Counted from the stretch's first letter, positions 47,605 to 58,680 are shown. The stretch is 64,000 nt of DNA from Sulfuritalea sp. (GCF_017302275.1 NZ_JAFLDR010000011.1:1-64000), one strand, 5' to 3'. Program-made: numbers and translations. Notes: generated by a model from the sequence alone, not told the origin.

Positions 47605-48579
47605 TCAGGTCTTGGGGGTGCGCTGGTAGGCCTCGATTTCCCCGTTCGCCAGCAGGGCCTCATAGAACGCGACCCGGTTGCGGCCGTGCGTCTTTGCGTA
47701 ATACAGGGCCTGGTCGGCGTGGCCGAGCAGTTCGACGGGAAACGACGTGTCCCGGACCTCGGTAATGCCGATGCTCACGGTGACCTTGCCGACCTGGGGG
47801 AATACGTGGTTCTCGATCGATATGCGCAGCCGCTCGAAGGTCATCTCCGCGTCCCCCCGATCATCGACATAGACGATCACCACGAACTCCTCTCCGCCGA
47901 AGCGGTAGATCAGGTCGGTTTTGCGGAAAGTGCTTTGCAGGATGCGGGCGAGGATCATCAGCACTTCGTCGCCGTGCAGGTGGCCGAAGCGGTCATTGAC
48001 GTTCTTGAAGTGGTCGATGTCGATTTCCCCCATGAAGAAGGATCCGGCGCCTTCGCCCACCTTGCGCTTCGACCGTTCGCCGGCGTGCTCTTGATAAGAG
48101 GCACGGATAAGGCCGAGCGCGCGGTCCAGTTGGTCGTCGAAGGTGGATCGGTTCAGTAGCCCGGTCAACCGGTCCACCTGCGAATCCCGCAGGACACTAA
48201 GGTAGTTGTCATAGACGCGGAACAGTTCCGTCATCAGGGTCTCTTCCTCCCCGGACAACTGCGGCCGGCGATAAACCAGCAGGTAGCCCAGCACTTTTTG
48301 GGCATGGCTCATGATGGGAAAGGAAGTCACTCCTTCGGTGCCGAAAAGCTCCGAAAACGGCTCGGGAAAGTCGGTCTGCGAGACGATGCCCTCGCGCAAG
48401 GACGTGGAAAACGCCGGAACGTCGTCGTCGCCGATATGGAAGATCGCGGCCCAGTTCGGTGCGAACAGGTCGGCGACGGTCTTGAGCAGGCTCGATTCGA
48501 GCAGGCTGATGTCACGATGTCGGGTGAGCGCCGCGATCATGCTCACTATCCTGGGTGTCGACAGTTGGTTCATGTGCAA
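47605..48579 (-). CDS. GAF-like/GGDEF diguanylate cyclase
   Basis: A 324-residue soluble protein. The N-terminal 150 residues look like a GAF-type sensor (LESSLLKTVADLFAPNWAAIFHIG, then FPIMSHAQKVLGYLLVY). The C-terminal GGDEF domain has DRLTGLLNRSTFDDQL, IDIDHFKNVNDRFGHLHGDEV and an intact active site RFGGEEF, with an RxxD site (RKTD) before it. It is predicted to make c-di-GMP; the signal is unknown. Translation may start at 48579 or at the second Met (48573). Confidence 0.88.
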   Translation of the reverse strand: MHMNQLSTPRIVSMIAALTRHRDISLLESSLLKTVADLFAPNWAAIFHIGDDDVPAFSTSLREGIVSQTDFPEPFSELFGTEGVTSFPIMSHAQKVLGYLLVYRRPQLSGEEETLMTELFRVYDNYLSVLRDSQVDRLTGLLNRSTFDDQLDRALGLIRASYQEHAGERSKRKVGEGAGSFFMGEIDIDHFKNVNDRFGHLHGDEVLMILARILQSTFRKTDLIYRFGGEEFVVIVYVDDRGDAEMTFERLRISIENHVFPQVGKVTVSIGITEVRDTSFPVELLGHADQALYYAKTHGRNRVAFYEALLANGEIEAYQRTPKT

Positions 48580-48699
48580 TGTCCATCGGGGTTCGGTTCA
48601 AGGTGCAAAGTGTCTCAGGGCTCGGCGCGGAATGCAATTCGTTGCCGCCACCGCAGGGTACGGCGACCCGGCCGCTGAATCGGGTAGCGGCTCCGCGGG

Positions 48700-48705
48700 T
48701 ATAAT
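48700..48705 (+). promoter_or_regulatory. -10 element of the purL promoter
   Basis: TATAAT occurs 50 nt upstream of purL after a GC-rich stretch; the best -35 candidate is a weak TGAATC 17 nt upstream. No purine riboswitch or PurR-like palindrome was recognised in the gap from 48580. Confidence 0.5.
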
Positions 48706-48755
48706 TCCAGCTTCCGCATTGCACCTCCGCCTTTCACCCGCCCCGGTAATTCATC

Positions 48756-51700
48756 ATGGCTGAATTCCTTGCCCTGCGGGGCTCCTCGGCGTTCACGCCC
48801 GCGCGCCTGGCACGCCTCCAGCAATCTCTCGGCGATGTTTTTCCCGGTGTCCGGCTGACGGCCGAGCACTGGTATTTCGTAGAGCTGGAAGGCGCGCCGG
48901 ATACGGCGGAGACCGACCGACTGAAGGATCTGCTGGGCATTCCGGCCGCGCTCGCACCGGCTCCGGCCGGCCGCCTGCTGCTGGTCACGCCGCGCCTCGG
49001 TACCATCTCGCCCTGGAGTTCCAAGGCGACAGACATTGCCCGGAACTGCGGATTCGCCTTCGTGAAGCGCGTCGAACGCGCAGTGGCGTTTCATGCATCC
49101 GGCAAAGACCGTGATTCGTTGCCGGGGTCGGCGTCCCTCAAGGAGACTTCCCTCGGGGCTCTGGCGGCACGGCTCCATGATCGCATGACCGAATCCGTGC
49201 TCGATTCGATCGATGCCGCACAAGCCCTTTTCCATCATGTTGCGCCACAGCCCCTGACTGCCGTCGATCTCCAACGCGGCGGCAAGGCGGCACTGGAGGC
49301 GGCGAATCGTGAACTGGGGCTGGCGCTGTCGGACGACGAGATCGACTACCTGGTGGAGAACTTCGGCCGTCTGGGGCGCAACCCCACGGATGTCGAACTG
49401 ATGATGTTCGCCCAGGCGAATTCCGAGCATTGCCGGCACAAGATATTCAACGCGAGCTGGACGGTCGATGGCGAACCGCAACCGCTGTCCCTGTTCGGCA
49501 TGATTCGCGAAACGCACAAGGCGCATCCCGAGGGTACGGTGGTGGCCTATTCGGACAATGCCGCCGTGATCGAGGGCGCGGTCATCCAACGCTTCTATCC
49601 GCGTGCCGATTCGGGTTACGCCTATGGCGCGGAAACCACGCACATCCTGGCGAAGGTCGAAACCCACAACCATCCGACGGCAATCTCTCCCTTTCCCGGT
49701 GCGGCGACCGGTTCGGGCGGCGAGATCCGCGACGAGGGCGCCACCGGGCGCGGTTCCAAGCCCAAGGCAGGACTCTGCGGCTTTTCGGTTTCCGACCTGC
49801 GGATTCCCGGCCATGCGCAACCTTGGGAGACCGCCTACGGCAAGCCGGAGCGCATCGCTTCGGCGCTCGACATCATGATCGAGGGGCCGATCGGGGCGGC
49901 GGCTTTCAACAACGAATTCGGTCGGCCCAACCTGGCCGGCTATTTCCGCAGCTTCGAGCAGAAGTTCGACGGTGAGGTACGCGGCTACCACAAGCCGATC
50001 ATGATCGCCGGCGGCCTCGGCAACATTGCCGGGGATCACTGCTTCAAGCAGAAATTCCCGGCGGATACGCTGCTGATCCAGCTGGGCGGTCCTGGCATGC
50101 TGATCGGTCTGGGAGGCGGCGCCGCGTCGTCGATGGCGACCGGCGCGAACACCGCCGACCTCGATTTCGCCTCCGTGCAGCGCGGCAACCCGGAGATCCA
50201 GCGGCGCGCGCAGGAAGTCATCGACAGATGCTGGCAAATGGGCGCGGACAATCCGATACTCGCCATCCACGACGTCGGCGCCGGCGGCATTTCCAACGCG
50301 ATGCCGGAACTGGCGCACGACGCCGGGCGTGGCGCAAGCTTCGACCTGCGCGCGATTCCCAGCGAAGAACCTGGCATGAGTCCGCGCGAAATCTGGAGCA
50401 ACGAGGCGCAGGAGCGTTACGTGTTGGCCATCGGCCCGGAACGCCTCGACGAATTCCGCGCCCTGTGCGAGCGCGAGCGATGTCCCTTCGCCGTGCTCGG
50501 CGTCGCCACCGATGACGGCCAGCTCACGGTAAGGGATGAGCATTTCGGCAACAAGCCGGTCGACATGCCGATGGAGATATTGCTGGGCAAGGCGCCCAGG
50601 CTGCAGCGTGACGCCCGGCGGCGGAAGGTGTCGATGCCACCACTCGATATCGCCGGCATCGACCTGAAAGAGGCCGCGCAGCGCGTGCTGCGCCTGCCGG
50701 CGGTGGCGTCGAAGAATTTCCTGGTGACCATTGGCGATCGCAGCGTTGGCGGCTTCACGGCGCGCGACCAGATGGTCGGTCCCTGGCAGGTGCCGGTGGC
50801 CGACGTGGCGGTCACCGGCATGGGTTATGACACTTTGCTGGGTGAGTGCTTCGCCTTGGGCGAACGGACGCCGCTGGCGTTGCTCGACGCCGCGGCTTCC
50901 GGCCGCATGGCGGTCGGCGAGGCGCTGACCAACCTCGCGGCGGCGGATATTGGCGACATCGGCAGGGTCAAGCTTTCGGCCAACTGGATGGCGGCTGCCG
51001 GGCACGGCAGCGAGGATGCCGCCCTGTTCGACACGGTGAAGGCGGTCGGTATCGAGTTCTGTCCGGCGCTGGGCATCTCGATCCCGGTCGGCAAGGATTC
51101 CTTGTCGATGCGTGCGAGGTGGGATGATGGCGGGGAAGCCAAGCAGGTCATAGCGCCCCTGTCGCTGATCGTCACGGCTTTCGCCGCGGTGGATGACGTG
51201 CGGCGCACGCTGACGCCGCAACTGCGGCACGATGCCGAGGTTGGTGAAACCGAATTGCTGCTGATCGACCTCGGCCAGGGACGCAATCGCCTCGGCGGAT
51301 CGGCGCTGGCGCAGGTTTACGGCGTCAGCGCCGACCAGACGCCGGATGTCGATGCGGTTGCGCTGAAGGCCTTCTTCGGCGCGATACAGGCCTTGAATCG
51401 GGCCGGCAGGATCCTTGCCTACCATGATCGTTCCGATGGCGGCCTGTGGACGACGGTCTGCGAGATGAGCTTTGCCTCGCACGTTGGCGTCTCGCTGAAT
51501 CTCGACGGACTCTGTTACGACCCGTTGATGAACGATGTCGACGGTAGCGAACGCTTTCCGCAGATCGCCGGCCGCCTGCGTGATCGCATGCTTACCGCGC
51601 TGTTCAACGAAGAACTGGGAGCCGTGCTGCAGGTCCGGCGCGAGGATCGCAGCGCCGTGATGCAGGTCTTGCGAGACGCCGGACTCGGTGCCTGCAGCCA

Positions 51701-52763
51701 TTCCATCGGCACCACCAACACGGCGGATGAAGTACGCATCTGGCGCAATGCCAAGTCGGTGCTGGCCGCAAGCCGCGTCGAGTTGCAGCGCATCTGGAGC
51801 GAAACCAGCTTCCAGATCGCCCGCTTGCGTGACGATCCCGCCTGCGCGCAGGAAGAGTTCGATGCACTGCTCGATGCAGACGATCCGGGGCTGTCGTTAA
51901 TGCTTGTGACGTCTGCCGGTACCGCCGGCAGCCAATCGATCGTCCCCTCCGCCGGGGAGGGGTTCGGGGAGAGGGCTCACGGCGGGCCAACAATTTTGGG
52001 CCAAAGGCCAAGAATCGCAATATTGCGCGAACAAGGCGTCAATGGCCACGTCGAAATGGCCGCCGCTTTCGAACGCGCCGGTTTTGCGACCTACGACGTG
52101 CACATGTCCGACCTGCAGGCCGGCCGTGTGCGCCTGGCTGACTACAAGGGGCTTGCCGCCTGCGGTGGCTTCTCATACGGCGACGTCCTAGGCGCCGGTC
52201 AGGGCTGGGCGAAGTCGGTTTTGTTCAATGATCGCCTGCGTGACGAATTCGGTGCGTTCTTCGTGCGCGGCGACAGCTTTGCGCTGGGGGTCTGCAATGG
52301 ATGCCAGATGATGGCCCATCTCGCGCCCATCATTCCCGGCGCGCAGGACTGGCCGACCTTTCAGCGCAACCGCAGCGAGCAGTTCGAGGCGCGCGTGGTG
52401 ATGGTGGAAATACCGCCGTCGGCCTCGATCTTCCTTGGCGGTCTGGCAGGTTCCAGGCTGCCGGTCGTCGTCAGCCACGGCGAAGGTCGGGCCGAGTTCC
52501 GCGCCGACCAAGGGGGCAAGCCTGTGCTGGCGTTGCGCTACATAGACAACCGCGGCGCCGTTGCGACCGGCTATCCCTTCAATCCGAACGGTTCGCCCGA
52601 CGGCATTGCAGGGGTCACCACGGCAGACGGCCGATTCACCATCATGATGCCGCACCCGGAACGCACCTTCCGCAGCCTGCAGATGTCATGGCACCCGCCC
52701 GGCTTGGGCGAGGACGGACCGTGGCTGGAGATGTTCCGCAACGCGCGCCGCCGGCTGGGCTAA
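48756..52763 (+). CDS. purL: phosphoribosylformylglycinamidine synthase
   Basis: A 1335-residue single-chain FGAM synthase of purine synthesis, the large form of gammaproteobacteria and betaproteobacteria. N-terminal PurS-like domain, linker, two AIRS-like ATP-binding halves ([25 protein letters not shown]; later [15 protein letters not shown]), then the glutaminase with [16 protein letters not shown], nucleophile CNGCQMM and MPHPERTFR. Residues about 1047-1088, between synthase and glutaminase, are unusual: their DNA contains two palindromes and reads [17 protein letters not shown] instead of the usual charged linker, but the frame stays open. Confidence 0.98.
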   Translation: MAEFLALRGSSAFTPARLARLQQSLGDVFPGVRLTAEHWYFVELEGAPDTAETDRLKDLLGIPAALAPAPAGRLLLVTPRLGTISPWSSKATDIARNCGFAFVKRVERAVAFHASGKDRDSLPGSASLKETSLGALAARLHDRMTESVLDSIDAAQALFHHVAPQPLTAVDLQRGGKAALEAANRELGLALSDDEIDYLVENFGRLGRNPTDVELMMFAQANSEHCRHKIFNASWTVDGEPQPLSLFGMIRETHKAHPEGTVVAYSDNAAVIEGAVIQRFYPRADSGYAYGAETTHILAKVETHNHPTAISPFPGAATGSGGEIRDEGATGRGSKPKAGLCGFSVSDLRIPGHAQPWETAYGKPERIASALDIMIEGPIGAAAFNNEFGRPNLAGYFRSFEQKFDGEVRGYHKPIMIAGGLGNIAGDHCFKQKFPADTLLIQLGGPGMLIGLGGGAASSMATGANTADLDFASVQRGNPEIQRRAQEVIDRCWQMGADNPILAIHDVGAGGISNAMPELAHDAGRGASFDLRAIPSEEPGMSPREIWSNEAQERYVLAIGPERLDEFRALCERERCPFAVLGVATDDGQLTVRDEHFGNKPVDMPMEILLGKAPRLQRDARRRKVSMPPLDIAGIDLKEAAQRVLRLPAVASKNFLVTIGDRSVGGFTARDQMVGPWQVPVADVAVTGMGYDTLLGECFALGERTPLALLDAAASGRMAVGEALTNLAAADIGDIGRVKLSANWMAAAGHGSEDAALFDTVKAVGIEFCPALGISIPVGKDSLSMRARWDDGGEAKQVIAPLSLIVTAFAAVDDVRRTLTPQLRHDAEVGETELLLIDLGQGRNRLGGSALAQVYGVSADQTPDVDAVALKAFFGAIQALNRAGRILAYHDRSDGGLWTTVCEMSFASHVGVSLNLDGLCYDPLMNDVDGSERFPQIAGRLRDRMLTALFNEELGAVLQVRREDRSAVMQVLRDAGLGACSHSIGTTNTADEVRIWRNAKSVLAASRVELQRIWSETSFQIARLRDDPACAQEEFDALLDADDPGLSLMLVTSAGTAGSQSIVPSAGEGFGERAHGGPTILGQRPRIAILREQGVNGHVEMAAAFERAGFATYDVHMSDLQAGRVRLADYKGLAACGGFSYGDVLGAGQGWAKSVLFNDRLRDEFGAFFVRGDSFALGVCNGCQMMAHLAPIIPGAQDWPTFQRNRSEQFEARVVMVEIPPSASIFLGGLAGSRLPVVVSHGEGRAEFRADQGGKPVLALRYIDNRGAVATGYPFNPNGSPDGIAGVTTADGRFTIMMPHPERTFRSLQMSWHPPGLGEDGPWLEMFRNARRRLG
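51913..51990. repeat. palindromic repeat inside the purL linker
   Basis: CTGCCGG/CCGGCAG (51913-51931) is followed by CCCCTCC/GGAGGGG (51944-51962) and GGTTCGGGGAGAGGGC. The second part resembles the G/C-rich intergenic hairpin element near 36448. It is translated in frame within purL at a domain boundary. Confidence 0.5.
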
Positions 52764-52823
52764 GGCCGAAAGTCGGCGCCGCACAGGAGAACTTTCTTTG
52801 GTCGCTGGCGCTACCGCAGAAAC

Positions 52824-52851
52824 AACAACGGGAGCCTCGGCTCCCGTTGTT
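52824..52851. terminator. bidirectional terminator between purL and ppiC
   Basis: A perfect 13-bp stem (AACAACGGGAGCC with GGCTCCCGTTGTT) separated by two bases lies between the convergent purL and PpiC genes. A- and T-rich stem ends give short U-runs in either direction. Confidence 0.85.
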
Positions 52852-52871
52852 CTCCGGATGCTTGGCTCGGC

Positions 52872-53672
52872 TTACTCGACCTTGGCCTTGGCGCGCAGGT
52901 CTTCGATGTGCTTCTGCACATGGCGCTGCTGCAATTGCTGGCCGATCTGGGCACGCGCTTCCTCAATGCCGGGCAACTTGAGTTCGCGGGTGTCTTCGAG
53001 CTGGATCACGTGCCAGCCGAAATCGCTCTTGACCGGGGTCTCGGTGAACTTCCCCTTTTCAAGCTTGGTCATGGCGGCGGAGAAGGGCGGCACAAACGAG
53101 GCCGGGTTGGCCCAGCCCAGATCGCCACCGCGTTCCTTTGAGCCTGGGTCCTTCGAATCCTTGGCCAAATCCTCTATTTTTTCGCCCTTCTTCAGCTTGG
53201 CGATGATGGCCTTGGCTTCGTCTTCCTTCTCGACCAGGATGTGACGCGCCTTGTATTCCTTGCTGCCCAGCTTGGACTTGATCGTCTCGTACTCGGCCTT
53301 GATCTGATCCTCGGTAACCGGGTGGGTACGAACCCAGTCGTTGAGGTAGGCACCGATCAGCACGCCCTGGCGCGCCAGGTCGATCTGGCCCTGGACTTCC
53401 GGCTTCTTGTCGAAGCCCTTCTTGATGGACTCCTGGGTGAGGATTTCGCGGCGAACCAGCTCTTCGGTAACCGCCTTGCGCAACTCCGGGGAGTCCGGCT
53501 GGCCCTGCGCGGCTTGACCGGCGATCAGTGCATCGGCGCGGACCTTTGGAATGACCTTGCCATTCACGGTGGCGAATGTAGCGGAATCGCCCTTTTTTTG
53601 GGCAAAGGCGGGTGCTGTCCCGATGGAAACGGCAAAGGCGAGCAGGAGGGCGTGGCGGAGGTTACGGTTCAT
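52872..53672 (-). CDS. periplasmic parvulin-type peptidyl-prolyl isomerase
   Basis: A 266-residue exported foldase. The start at 53672 (MNRNLRHALLLAFAVSIGTAPAFA) gives a clean signal peptide and has an AGGAA site; the upstream in-frame Met would bury it. A SurA-N-like helical domain is followed by the parvulin domain with EYKARHILVEKEDEAKAI, GGDLGWANPASFVPPFSAAM and FGWHVIQLED. It probably assists folding of outer-membrane or periplasmic proteins, alongside Skp and BamA encoded earlier. Confidence 0.93.
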   Translation of the reverse strand: MNRNLRHALLLAFAVSIGTAPAFAQKKGDSATFATVNGKVIPKVRADALIAGQAAQGQPDSPELRKAVTEELVRREILTQESIKKGFDKKPEVQGQIDLARQGVLIGAYLNDWVRTHPVTEDQIKAEYETIKSKLGSKEYKARHILVEKEDEAKAIIAKLKKGEKIEDLAKDSKDPGSKERGGDLGWANPASFVPPFSAAMTKLEKGKFTETPVKSDFGWHVIQLEDTRELKLPGIEEARAQIGQQLQQRHVQKHIEDLRAKAKVE

Positions 53673-53701
53673 CGTGGTTCCTGAGGTGGCGGGGAGGAGG
53701 A

Positions 53702-53965
53702 TCATTTTTCGTCGGGGGTCTTCGCGGTGATGCCAAGCGCGTGGATTTCCCGCTTCATCAGCGGGCCGAGCGCATCATACACCAAGCGATGACGCGCCAT
53801 TGTGCGTAGCCCGGCGAAGCGCGGAGAGACGATGGTCAGCATGAAATGCCCGCCACCGCTGCGGGCGCCGGCGTGGCCGGCGTGCCTCGCCGAGTCGTCG
53901 ATCACGTCGATGCGGACCGGATCGAGTGCGGCCAGGCTGGCGCGCATCGCGTCGATGACGCTCAT
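53702..53965 (-). CDS. bolA: BolA-family protein
   Basis: An 87-residue BolA protein with the KH-like fold: [17 protein letters not shown] (with the conserved His), [30 protein letters not shown], the family core, and [19 protein letters not shown]. BolA proteins partner monothiol glutaredoxins in iron-sulfur handling. The start at 53965 overlaps the yciI stop by 4 nt; the open frame beyond that lies inside yciI. Confidence 0.92.
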   Translation of the reverse strand: MSVIDAMRASLAALDPVRIDVIDDSARHAGHAGARSGGGHFMLTIVSPRFAGLRTMARHRLVYDALGPLMKREIHALGITAKTPDEK

Positions 53966-54270
53966 GATCTTGGGAAGACCTGCCGGAACGGACGCACCGT
54001 GACCCGGGCATAGACTCCGGCGGCGCAATAAGGGTCGGCATCGGCCCAGTCTTGTGCGGCCGCCAGCGAGTCGAATTCGGCAACGATCAGGCTGCCGGAA
54101 AAGCCGGCCGGGCCCGGATCGGGGCTGTCGATCGCAGGGAAGGGGCCGCCCAGCACGAGGCGGCCGGTGGCGTCCAGTTCCGCCAGCCGCGCCAGATGTG
54201 CCGGGCGCGACACGAGGCGCTGTTCGAGGCTGGCGGGCATATCTTCACCGATGATGGCATAGAGCATCAC
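53962..54270 (-). CDS. YciI-like protein
   Basis: A 102-residue YciI-family (dimeric ferredoxin-like fold) protein. It shows [26 protein letters not shown] with the conserved Asp/His region, LVLGGPFP and [18 protein letters not shown]. The function is not known with certainty; some members have dehydrochlorinase-like activity. Position between yciB and bolA is a familiar gammaproteobacterial and betaproteobacterial arrangement. The second Met at 54267 may be the true start. Confidence 0.85.
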   Translation of the reverse strand: MMLYAIIGEDMPASLEQRLVSRPAHLARLAELDATGRLVLGGPFPAIDSPDPGPAGFSGSLIVAEFDSLAAAQDWADADPYCAAGVYARVTVRPFRQVFPRS

Positions 54271-54319
54271 GGTCGCCCGGTAATCCGGGCGGCGGTGCGG
54301 CGGGTGCTGAACAGCATGC

Positions 54320-54892
54320 TCATTCCTTTTCAGTGACGGCGGGTTGCGGTACCGGTTGTTCCTTCTCTTCCGGGATGTAGCGCGCCAAAAAGAGTCCTTG
54401 GAGGACGATGAATACGATCATCAGGCCCATGCCGCCGAACAACTTGAAACTGACCCAGGTGTCGGTACTGAAATTGAACGCGACCCACAGGTTGAGCACG
54501 CCCATCACGGCAAAAAAGCCAACCCAGGCGTAATTGAGCCTGGCCCAGATCGGTCCTGGAAGTTCCATCTGCTGTTCCAGCATGGTGCGAATCAGGTTCT
54601 TGCCGAAGAAGCGGGCAGAGCCGAAGAGGCTTGCCGCGAACAGCCAGTACAGTATTGTCGGCTTCCACTTGATGAAGGTTTCGTCGTGCAGCGCCAGCGT
54701 TGCGCCGCCGAACACCACGACCAGACCGAGGCTGACCCAGAGCATCGTGTCCACCTTGCCGTGGCGGTGCCAGACCCAGCCGATCTGCGCCATGGTGGCG
54801 ACGATGACCACGACCGTGGCGACATAGATGTCGAAGGCCTTGAACGCGGCGAAGAAGAGGATGACCGGGAAAAGGTCGAAAAGGAATTTCAT
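54320..54892 (-). CDS. yciB: YciB/IspZ inner-membrane septation protein
   Basis: A 190-residue five-helix membrane protein starting [18 protein letters not shown], the signature of the YciB (intracellular septation protein A) family, with [17 protein letters not shown] and [20 protein letters not shown] later. It is implicated in envelope integrity at division. The start at 54892 is where homology begins; the frame upstream runs into msrB. Confidence 0.94.
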   Translation of the reverse strand: MKFLFDLFPVILFFAAFKAFDIYVATVVVIVATMAQIGWVWHRHGKVDTMLWVSLGLVVVFGGATLALHDETFIKWKPTILYWLFAASLFGSARFFGKNLIRTMLEQQMELPGPIWARLNYAWVGFFAVMGVLNLWVAFNFSTDTWVSFKLFGGMGLMIVFIVLQGLFLARYIPEEKEQPVPQPAVTEKE

Positions 54893-54909
54893 GGAGTCGA
54901 TTCTAGCCG

Positions 54910-55308
54910 CTACTTCTGCTTGTCGAGATTGATGGATGCCGAGTTTATGCAGTAGCGCATGCCGGTCGGCGCCGGGCCATCGGGAAAGACGTGGCCCAGG
55001 TGGGATCCGCATGTGCCGCAGGTGACCTCGGTGCGGCGCATGGAATGTGAATTGTCCACGACCTCGTCGATGTGGCCCGCATCGACCGGGGCGGTGAAGC
55101 TGGGCCAGCCGCAGCCGGAGTCGAACTTTGTCGCCGATGAAAACAGCGGTGCGCCGCAGCCGATGCAGCGATAGGTTCCGGGCTCCTTGCAGTTCCAGTA
55201 TTCGCCGCTGAAGGCTCGCTCGGTGCCCTTTTCGCGGGCGACGTGGTACTGCATGGGCGTCAGCTGCGCGCGCCACTCGGCTTCGGTCTTGTTGATCCTG
55301 CTGCTCAT
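54910..55308 (-). CDS. msrB: peptide methionine-(R)-S-oxide reductase
   Basis: A 132-residue repair enzyme for methionine R-sulfoxide. Zinc ligands are in [10 protein letters not shown] and [11 protein letters not shown], and the catalytic Cys is in RYCINSASI near the C-terminus. No signal peptide at the chosen start ([12 protein letters not shown], 55308), so it is cytosolic. It is divergent from dadA and leads the minus-strand series toward ppiC. Confidence 0.96.
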   Translation of the reverse strand: MSSRINKTEAEWRAQLTPMQYHVAREKGTERAFSGEYWNCKEPGTYRCIGCGAPLFSSATKFDSGCGWPSFTAPVDAGHIDEVVDNSHSMRRTEVTCGTCGSHLGHVFPDGPAPTGMRYCINSASINLDKQK

Positions 55309-55329
55309 GGTGGCCTCCGGGGGGCTGAC

Positions 55330-55335
55330 TATAAT
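55330..55335 (+). promoter_or_regulatory. -10 element upstream of dadA
   Basis: A perfect TATAAT lies 99 nt upstream of the dadA ATG, just past the msrB start. No clear -35 is present, so an activator such as a leucine-responsive regulator is possible. Confidence 0.5.
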
Positions 55336-55434
55336 CGCGGCCATGGCGATCGAGACCCGGCAGCATATACAAAAAATCCCGTTCCCGGCGCTAGCGACCG
55401 GGGCGACGCGCCAGTTCGCCTCCGGGAGCCTTCG

Positions 55435-56688
55435 ATGCGCGTGACGGTGCTCGGTGCCGGCGTCGTGGGCGTTACCAGTGCATGGTATCTCGCCGCCGAC
55501 GGACACGAGGTTACGGTCGTCGAGCGCCAGCCGGGGCCGGCGCTGGAGACCAGTTTCGCCAACGGCGGGCAGATATCCGTAAGCCACGCCGAACCCTGGG
55601 CCAATCCGCGGGCTCCGCTGAAGGCGCTGAAATGGATGGGGCGGGAGGATTCTCCTCTCTTGTGGCGAATGCGCGCGGACCCGGCGCAATGGGCATGGGG
55701 CCTGCGTTTCCTGCGTGAGTGCACGCCGGGACGGGCGCGGGCCAATGTCGGCGCCATCGTCAGGCTTGGCCTTGCCAGTCGGACCGCGTTGCAGTCACTG
55801 CGCCGGGATCTTGCCCTGGACTACGACCATCTGGAGCGCGGCATCCTGCATTTCTACACCGATCCGCGCGAGTTCGAGAATGCCCTGCCACAGGCGGCAC
55901 TGATGCGCGAATTCGGTTGCGAACGCGTGGCGAAAACGGCCGCCGAATGCCTGGCGATCGAACCGGCGCTGGCCGGTTCCACGGTTCCGGTGGTTGGCGG
56001 AACCTACACGGCGAGCGATGAGTCGGGAGATGCGCGGCGCTTTACCGAGGCCCTGGCGCGCCAAGCCGCGGCTCGCGGCGTGTGCTTTCGTCATGGCGAA
56101 ACGGTCGTTGGCCTGCGGCGCGAGGGAGGCCGGGTTGGCTCGGTGCGCCTCGCGTCCGGCGAGAACCTCGGCAGCGACATCACCATACTGGCGCTGGGAA
56201 GCTACTCGCCGCTGCTGTTGCGACCGCTGGGCGTGAGGCTGGCGGTATATCCGGCCAAGGGTTACTCGGTGACGCTGAATGTGCCGGAAGCCGCTGCGGC
56301 GCCCACCGTAAGCCTCACCGACGACGGCCACAAGATCGTCATGTCGCGTTTTGGCCAGCGGCTGCGGGTGGCGGGAACCGCGGAGTTCAACGGTTACGAC
56401 ACCTCGTTGAACTCCGCGCGCTGTGCTGCATTGCTGCGCCGAATCGGGGAGGTATTTCCGGGACTGGCTGACGTTGGGGACGCGGAATACTGGGCCGGAC
56501 TGCGACCCTCGACGCCGGGAAACGTGCCTTTGGTCGGTCCGTTGCGCGGCGCCGGCCTCGACGGCCTGTGGCTCAACACCGGTCATGGCACCCTGGGCTG
56601 GACTTTGGCCTGCGGTTCGGCGCAATTGCTGGCGGACAGGGTTGCCGGCCGCGATCCGGGATTGGATCCGGCACCCTACGACTATTGA
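55435..56688 (+). CDS. dadA: D-amino acid dehydrogenase small subunit-type
   Basis: A 417-residue FAD enzyme that oxidises D-alanine and other D-amino acids and passes electrons to the respiratory chain. It shows the dinucleotide fold [17 protein letters not shown] at the start, the flavin region [21 protein letters not shown], and the C-terminal [16 protein letters not shown] and [21 protein letters not shown]. The ATG at 55435 follows CGGGAG. The catabolic racemase is not adjacent. Confidence 0.95.
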   Translation: MRVTVLGAGVVGVTSAWYLAADGHEVTVVERQPGPALETSFANGGQISVSHAEPWANPRAPLKALKWMGREDSPLLWRMRADPAQWAWGLRFLRECTPGRARANVGAIVRLGLASRTALQSLRRDLALDYDHLERGILHFYTDPREFENALPQAALMREFGCERVAKTAAECLAIEPALAGSTVPVVGGTYTASDESGDARRFTEALARQAAARGVCFRHGETVVGLRREGGRVGSVRLASGENLGSDITILALGSYSPLLLRPLGVRLAVYPAKGYSVTLNVPEAAAAPTVSLTDDGHKIVMSRFGQRLRVAGTAEFNGYDTSLNSARCAALLRRIGEVFPGLADVGDAEYWAGLRPSTPGNVPLVGPLRGAGLDGLWLNTGHGTLGWTLACGSAQLLADRVAGRDPGLDPAPYDY

Positions 56689-56733
56689 GCGCGGCCCGAA
56701 TCGCCGTGCTGCCAGCGCCGACTTTTCGGTCGC

Positions 56734-57906
56734 TCAGTGCAGGTGCCGCGGAGCGGCTTCCCCCTGCTCTTCGGGCATTTCCGCGTGCACCGGTTCGCCT
56801 TCGGGATTCGGGTAGAGCGGGGCGCCACAGTCGTCGCAGAATTCAAGCGGGAAGCGCTGGTCAAGGGCCAGCACACTGCCGATTCCGGCTTCGCGTAATG
56901 TGGCCTCGATCTGGGTCGGCGCGTCATTGTTCTCGTCCTCGCTCTCCAGCAGTGGCCAGACCACGCCATGCAAGACGTCGCTGTCGCCGCGTCGGGTGAA
57001 GCCGACGCGGTATTCTTCGAGTTGCCGATCATGAAAAGGTGCGACGACGGCGCGCAACTCGGCGCCCGGCAGGTTGAGCACGGTTTGCAGGAAGGCTACG
57101 GCGGCGCGTAGCGACCAGGGGCGCGATGCCCGGTCGGCGTCCCGCACGGCGGCATGGTAGGCCAGCACAGGCAGGAATTCGACGGCGCAAGCAGGAAGCA
57201 ACGGGCGCAGCGCCTCGCCGCCTTGCTGCGCCCATTGGCGGAAGGACTCGGCCGGATCGCCATCGTCCTCCTGCCAGCGGAACAACGCAGCTCCATGTGG
57301 TGCCGCTACAGCACCGAGGACATAGCGGGTGTCGGAAAGAAAACTCATGGTTTCCTGCAGTTGCGCGGAGTCGACCTTCAGGTTGCGGCCGTGTATCGCC
57401 GCCCTGGCGAGCCGCTCCGCAAGCTGGGCGGTTTCGACGTAGTTCTGGGGCAACTGGTCGGGGCTGTAAAGCACGTCGACAAGTGCCAGCCGAGCGTCGG
57501 CGGCGAGCACGTGGGCCTGAAGATGGACACGCACCGCGTCGAGCTGGACCTGGGGAATGCTGCCCGACGGAATCTGGAAGCGCGACCAGGCCAGCAAGGG
57601 CGCGGCGATCAACACCACGTCGAGCCCGCTTGCGCTTTCGGCGCGACGGGTTTCAGCGCAGGATTCGACCATGTCGGCCAGTTCGTCGTAGGCGCGCGAT
57701 CCGCTGCTGTAGAGCTGGTCGAGCACGGTGACCAGGGCTTCCTCGGCGCCATCGGCGAGCAGGTGATCGACGTGGGCGGCGAGTCGGGCCTCCCACCATG
57801 CATCCTCGATCCGGTTCGAAGACTGGCCAAGGCGGCTTGCCAGACGGAGGAGCAACTCCGTGTCGGGCGTCTGGCGGGTGCGGCGCGGATGGCGGTTGCG
57901 TTTCAT
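56734..57906 (-). CDS. DUF2863 family protein
   Basis: A 390-residue protein of the betaproteobacterial DUF2863 family. It is soluble and mostly helical; the C-terminus holds a CDDCGAPLYPN zinc-ribbon-like motif and an acidic tail. No function is known. It is convergent with dadA, from which it is separated by 45 nt holding a copy of the 24-bp repeat. Confidence 0.75.
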   Translation of the reverse strand: MKRNRHPRRTRQTPDTELLLRLASRLGQSSNRIEDAWWEARLAAHVDHLLADGAEEALVTVLDQLYSSGSRAYDELADMVESCAETRRAESASGLDVVLIAAPLLAWSRFQIPSGSIPQVQLDAVRVHLQAHVLAADARLALVDVLYSPDQLPQNYVETAQLAERLARAAIHGRNLKVDSAQLQETMSFLSDTRYVLGAVAAPHGAALFRWQEDDGDPAESFRQWAQQGGEALRPLLPACAVEFLPVLAYHAAVRDADRASRPWSLRAAVAFLQTVLNLPGAELRAVVAPFHDRQLEEYRVGFTRRGDSDVLHGVVWPLLESEDENNDAPTQIEATLREAGIGSVLALDQRFPLEFCDDCGAPLYPNPEGEPVHAEMPEEQGEAAPRHLH

Positions 57907-58032
57907 GGAAATTCCAAGCCGAAACGAGCACGGCGTAAGCTGCGGGCCATGATTTTACCAGTTGGCAGGGCGGTCGGCTGGCGTCGATAAGCTGATAAAA
58001 TCCACCTGTTTTTTTGCCAGCGGTGGTGCCCG

Positions 58033-58671
58033 ATGTTTTCCAGATTGATGCCGAAAGAAGCCAAGTTCTTCGATTTGTTCAATGCGCATGCGGATCTGAT
58101 CGTCAGGGGCGGCCGGCAACTGGTGAACCTGGTGGATGACTTGGGCAAGGGGCCGGAAGTTCTGGCCCAGCATGTGCAGGCCATCGACGAGATCGAGACG
58201 TCGGCCGACAAGATCACCCACGAAACAATTGCCCTGCTGCACACGTCATTCAACACGCCGCTCGATCGCGACGAGATTCACCAGTTGATCATGCGCATGG
58301 ATGACATCCTCGACCTGATCCAGGATTTCGCCGAGGCCATGTATCTCTACGACATTCGCCAGCTGACGCCCGAAGCGCGCCAGTTGTCGGACATCGTTGC
58401 CTCCAGCTGCGAGCGGGTCAAGTCGGCCGTGGTCCTGCTGCACAAGATGGACAATGCGCCGGCCATGCTGAAACTTTGCCGTGAAATCGACCAGCTTGAA
58501 TCCGATGCTGATCGCGCCATGCGTACCGGCATCACCAAGCTGTTCCGCGAGGAAGCTGACGTGCGCCTGCTGATCAAGATGAAGGGCATCTACGAACTTC
58601 TGGAATCGGTCACCGATCGGGCGGAAGACGTGGCCAACGTTATCGAGGGCATCATCCTCGAGAATTCCTGA
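58033..58671 (+). CDS. DUF47 (PhoU-like) phosphate transport regulator
   Basis: A 212-residue all-helical PhoU-like protein (DUF47). It contains FFDLFNAHADLIVRGGRQL, IETSADKITHETIALLHTSF and RDEIHQLIMRMDDILDLI, the family core. These proteins are encoded next to Pit transporters and modulate them; pit starts 9 nt downstream. The start codon is ATG at 58033. Confidence 0.92.
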   Translation: MFSRLMPKEAKFFDLFNAHADLIVRGGRQLVNLVDDLGKGPEVLAQHVQAIDEIETSADKITHETIALLHTSFNTPLDRDEIHQLIMRMDDILDLIQDFAEAMYLYDIRQLTPEARQLSDIVASSCERVKSAVVLLHKMDNAPAMLKLCREIDQLESDADRAMRTGITKLFREEADVRLLIKMKGIYELLESVTDRAEDVANVIEGIILENS

Positions 58672-58680
58672 GCGGCCGCC

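Noticed and set aside
48615-51701. A 1028-codon minus-strand frame opposite purL
   Set aside because: Antisense shadow of purL with no recognisable domain.
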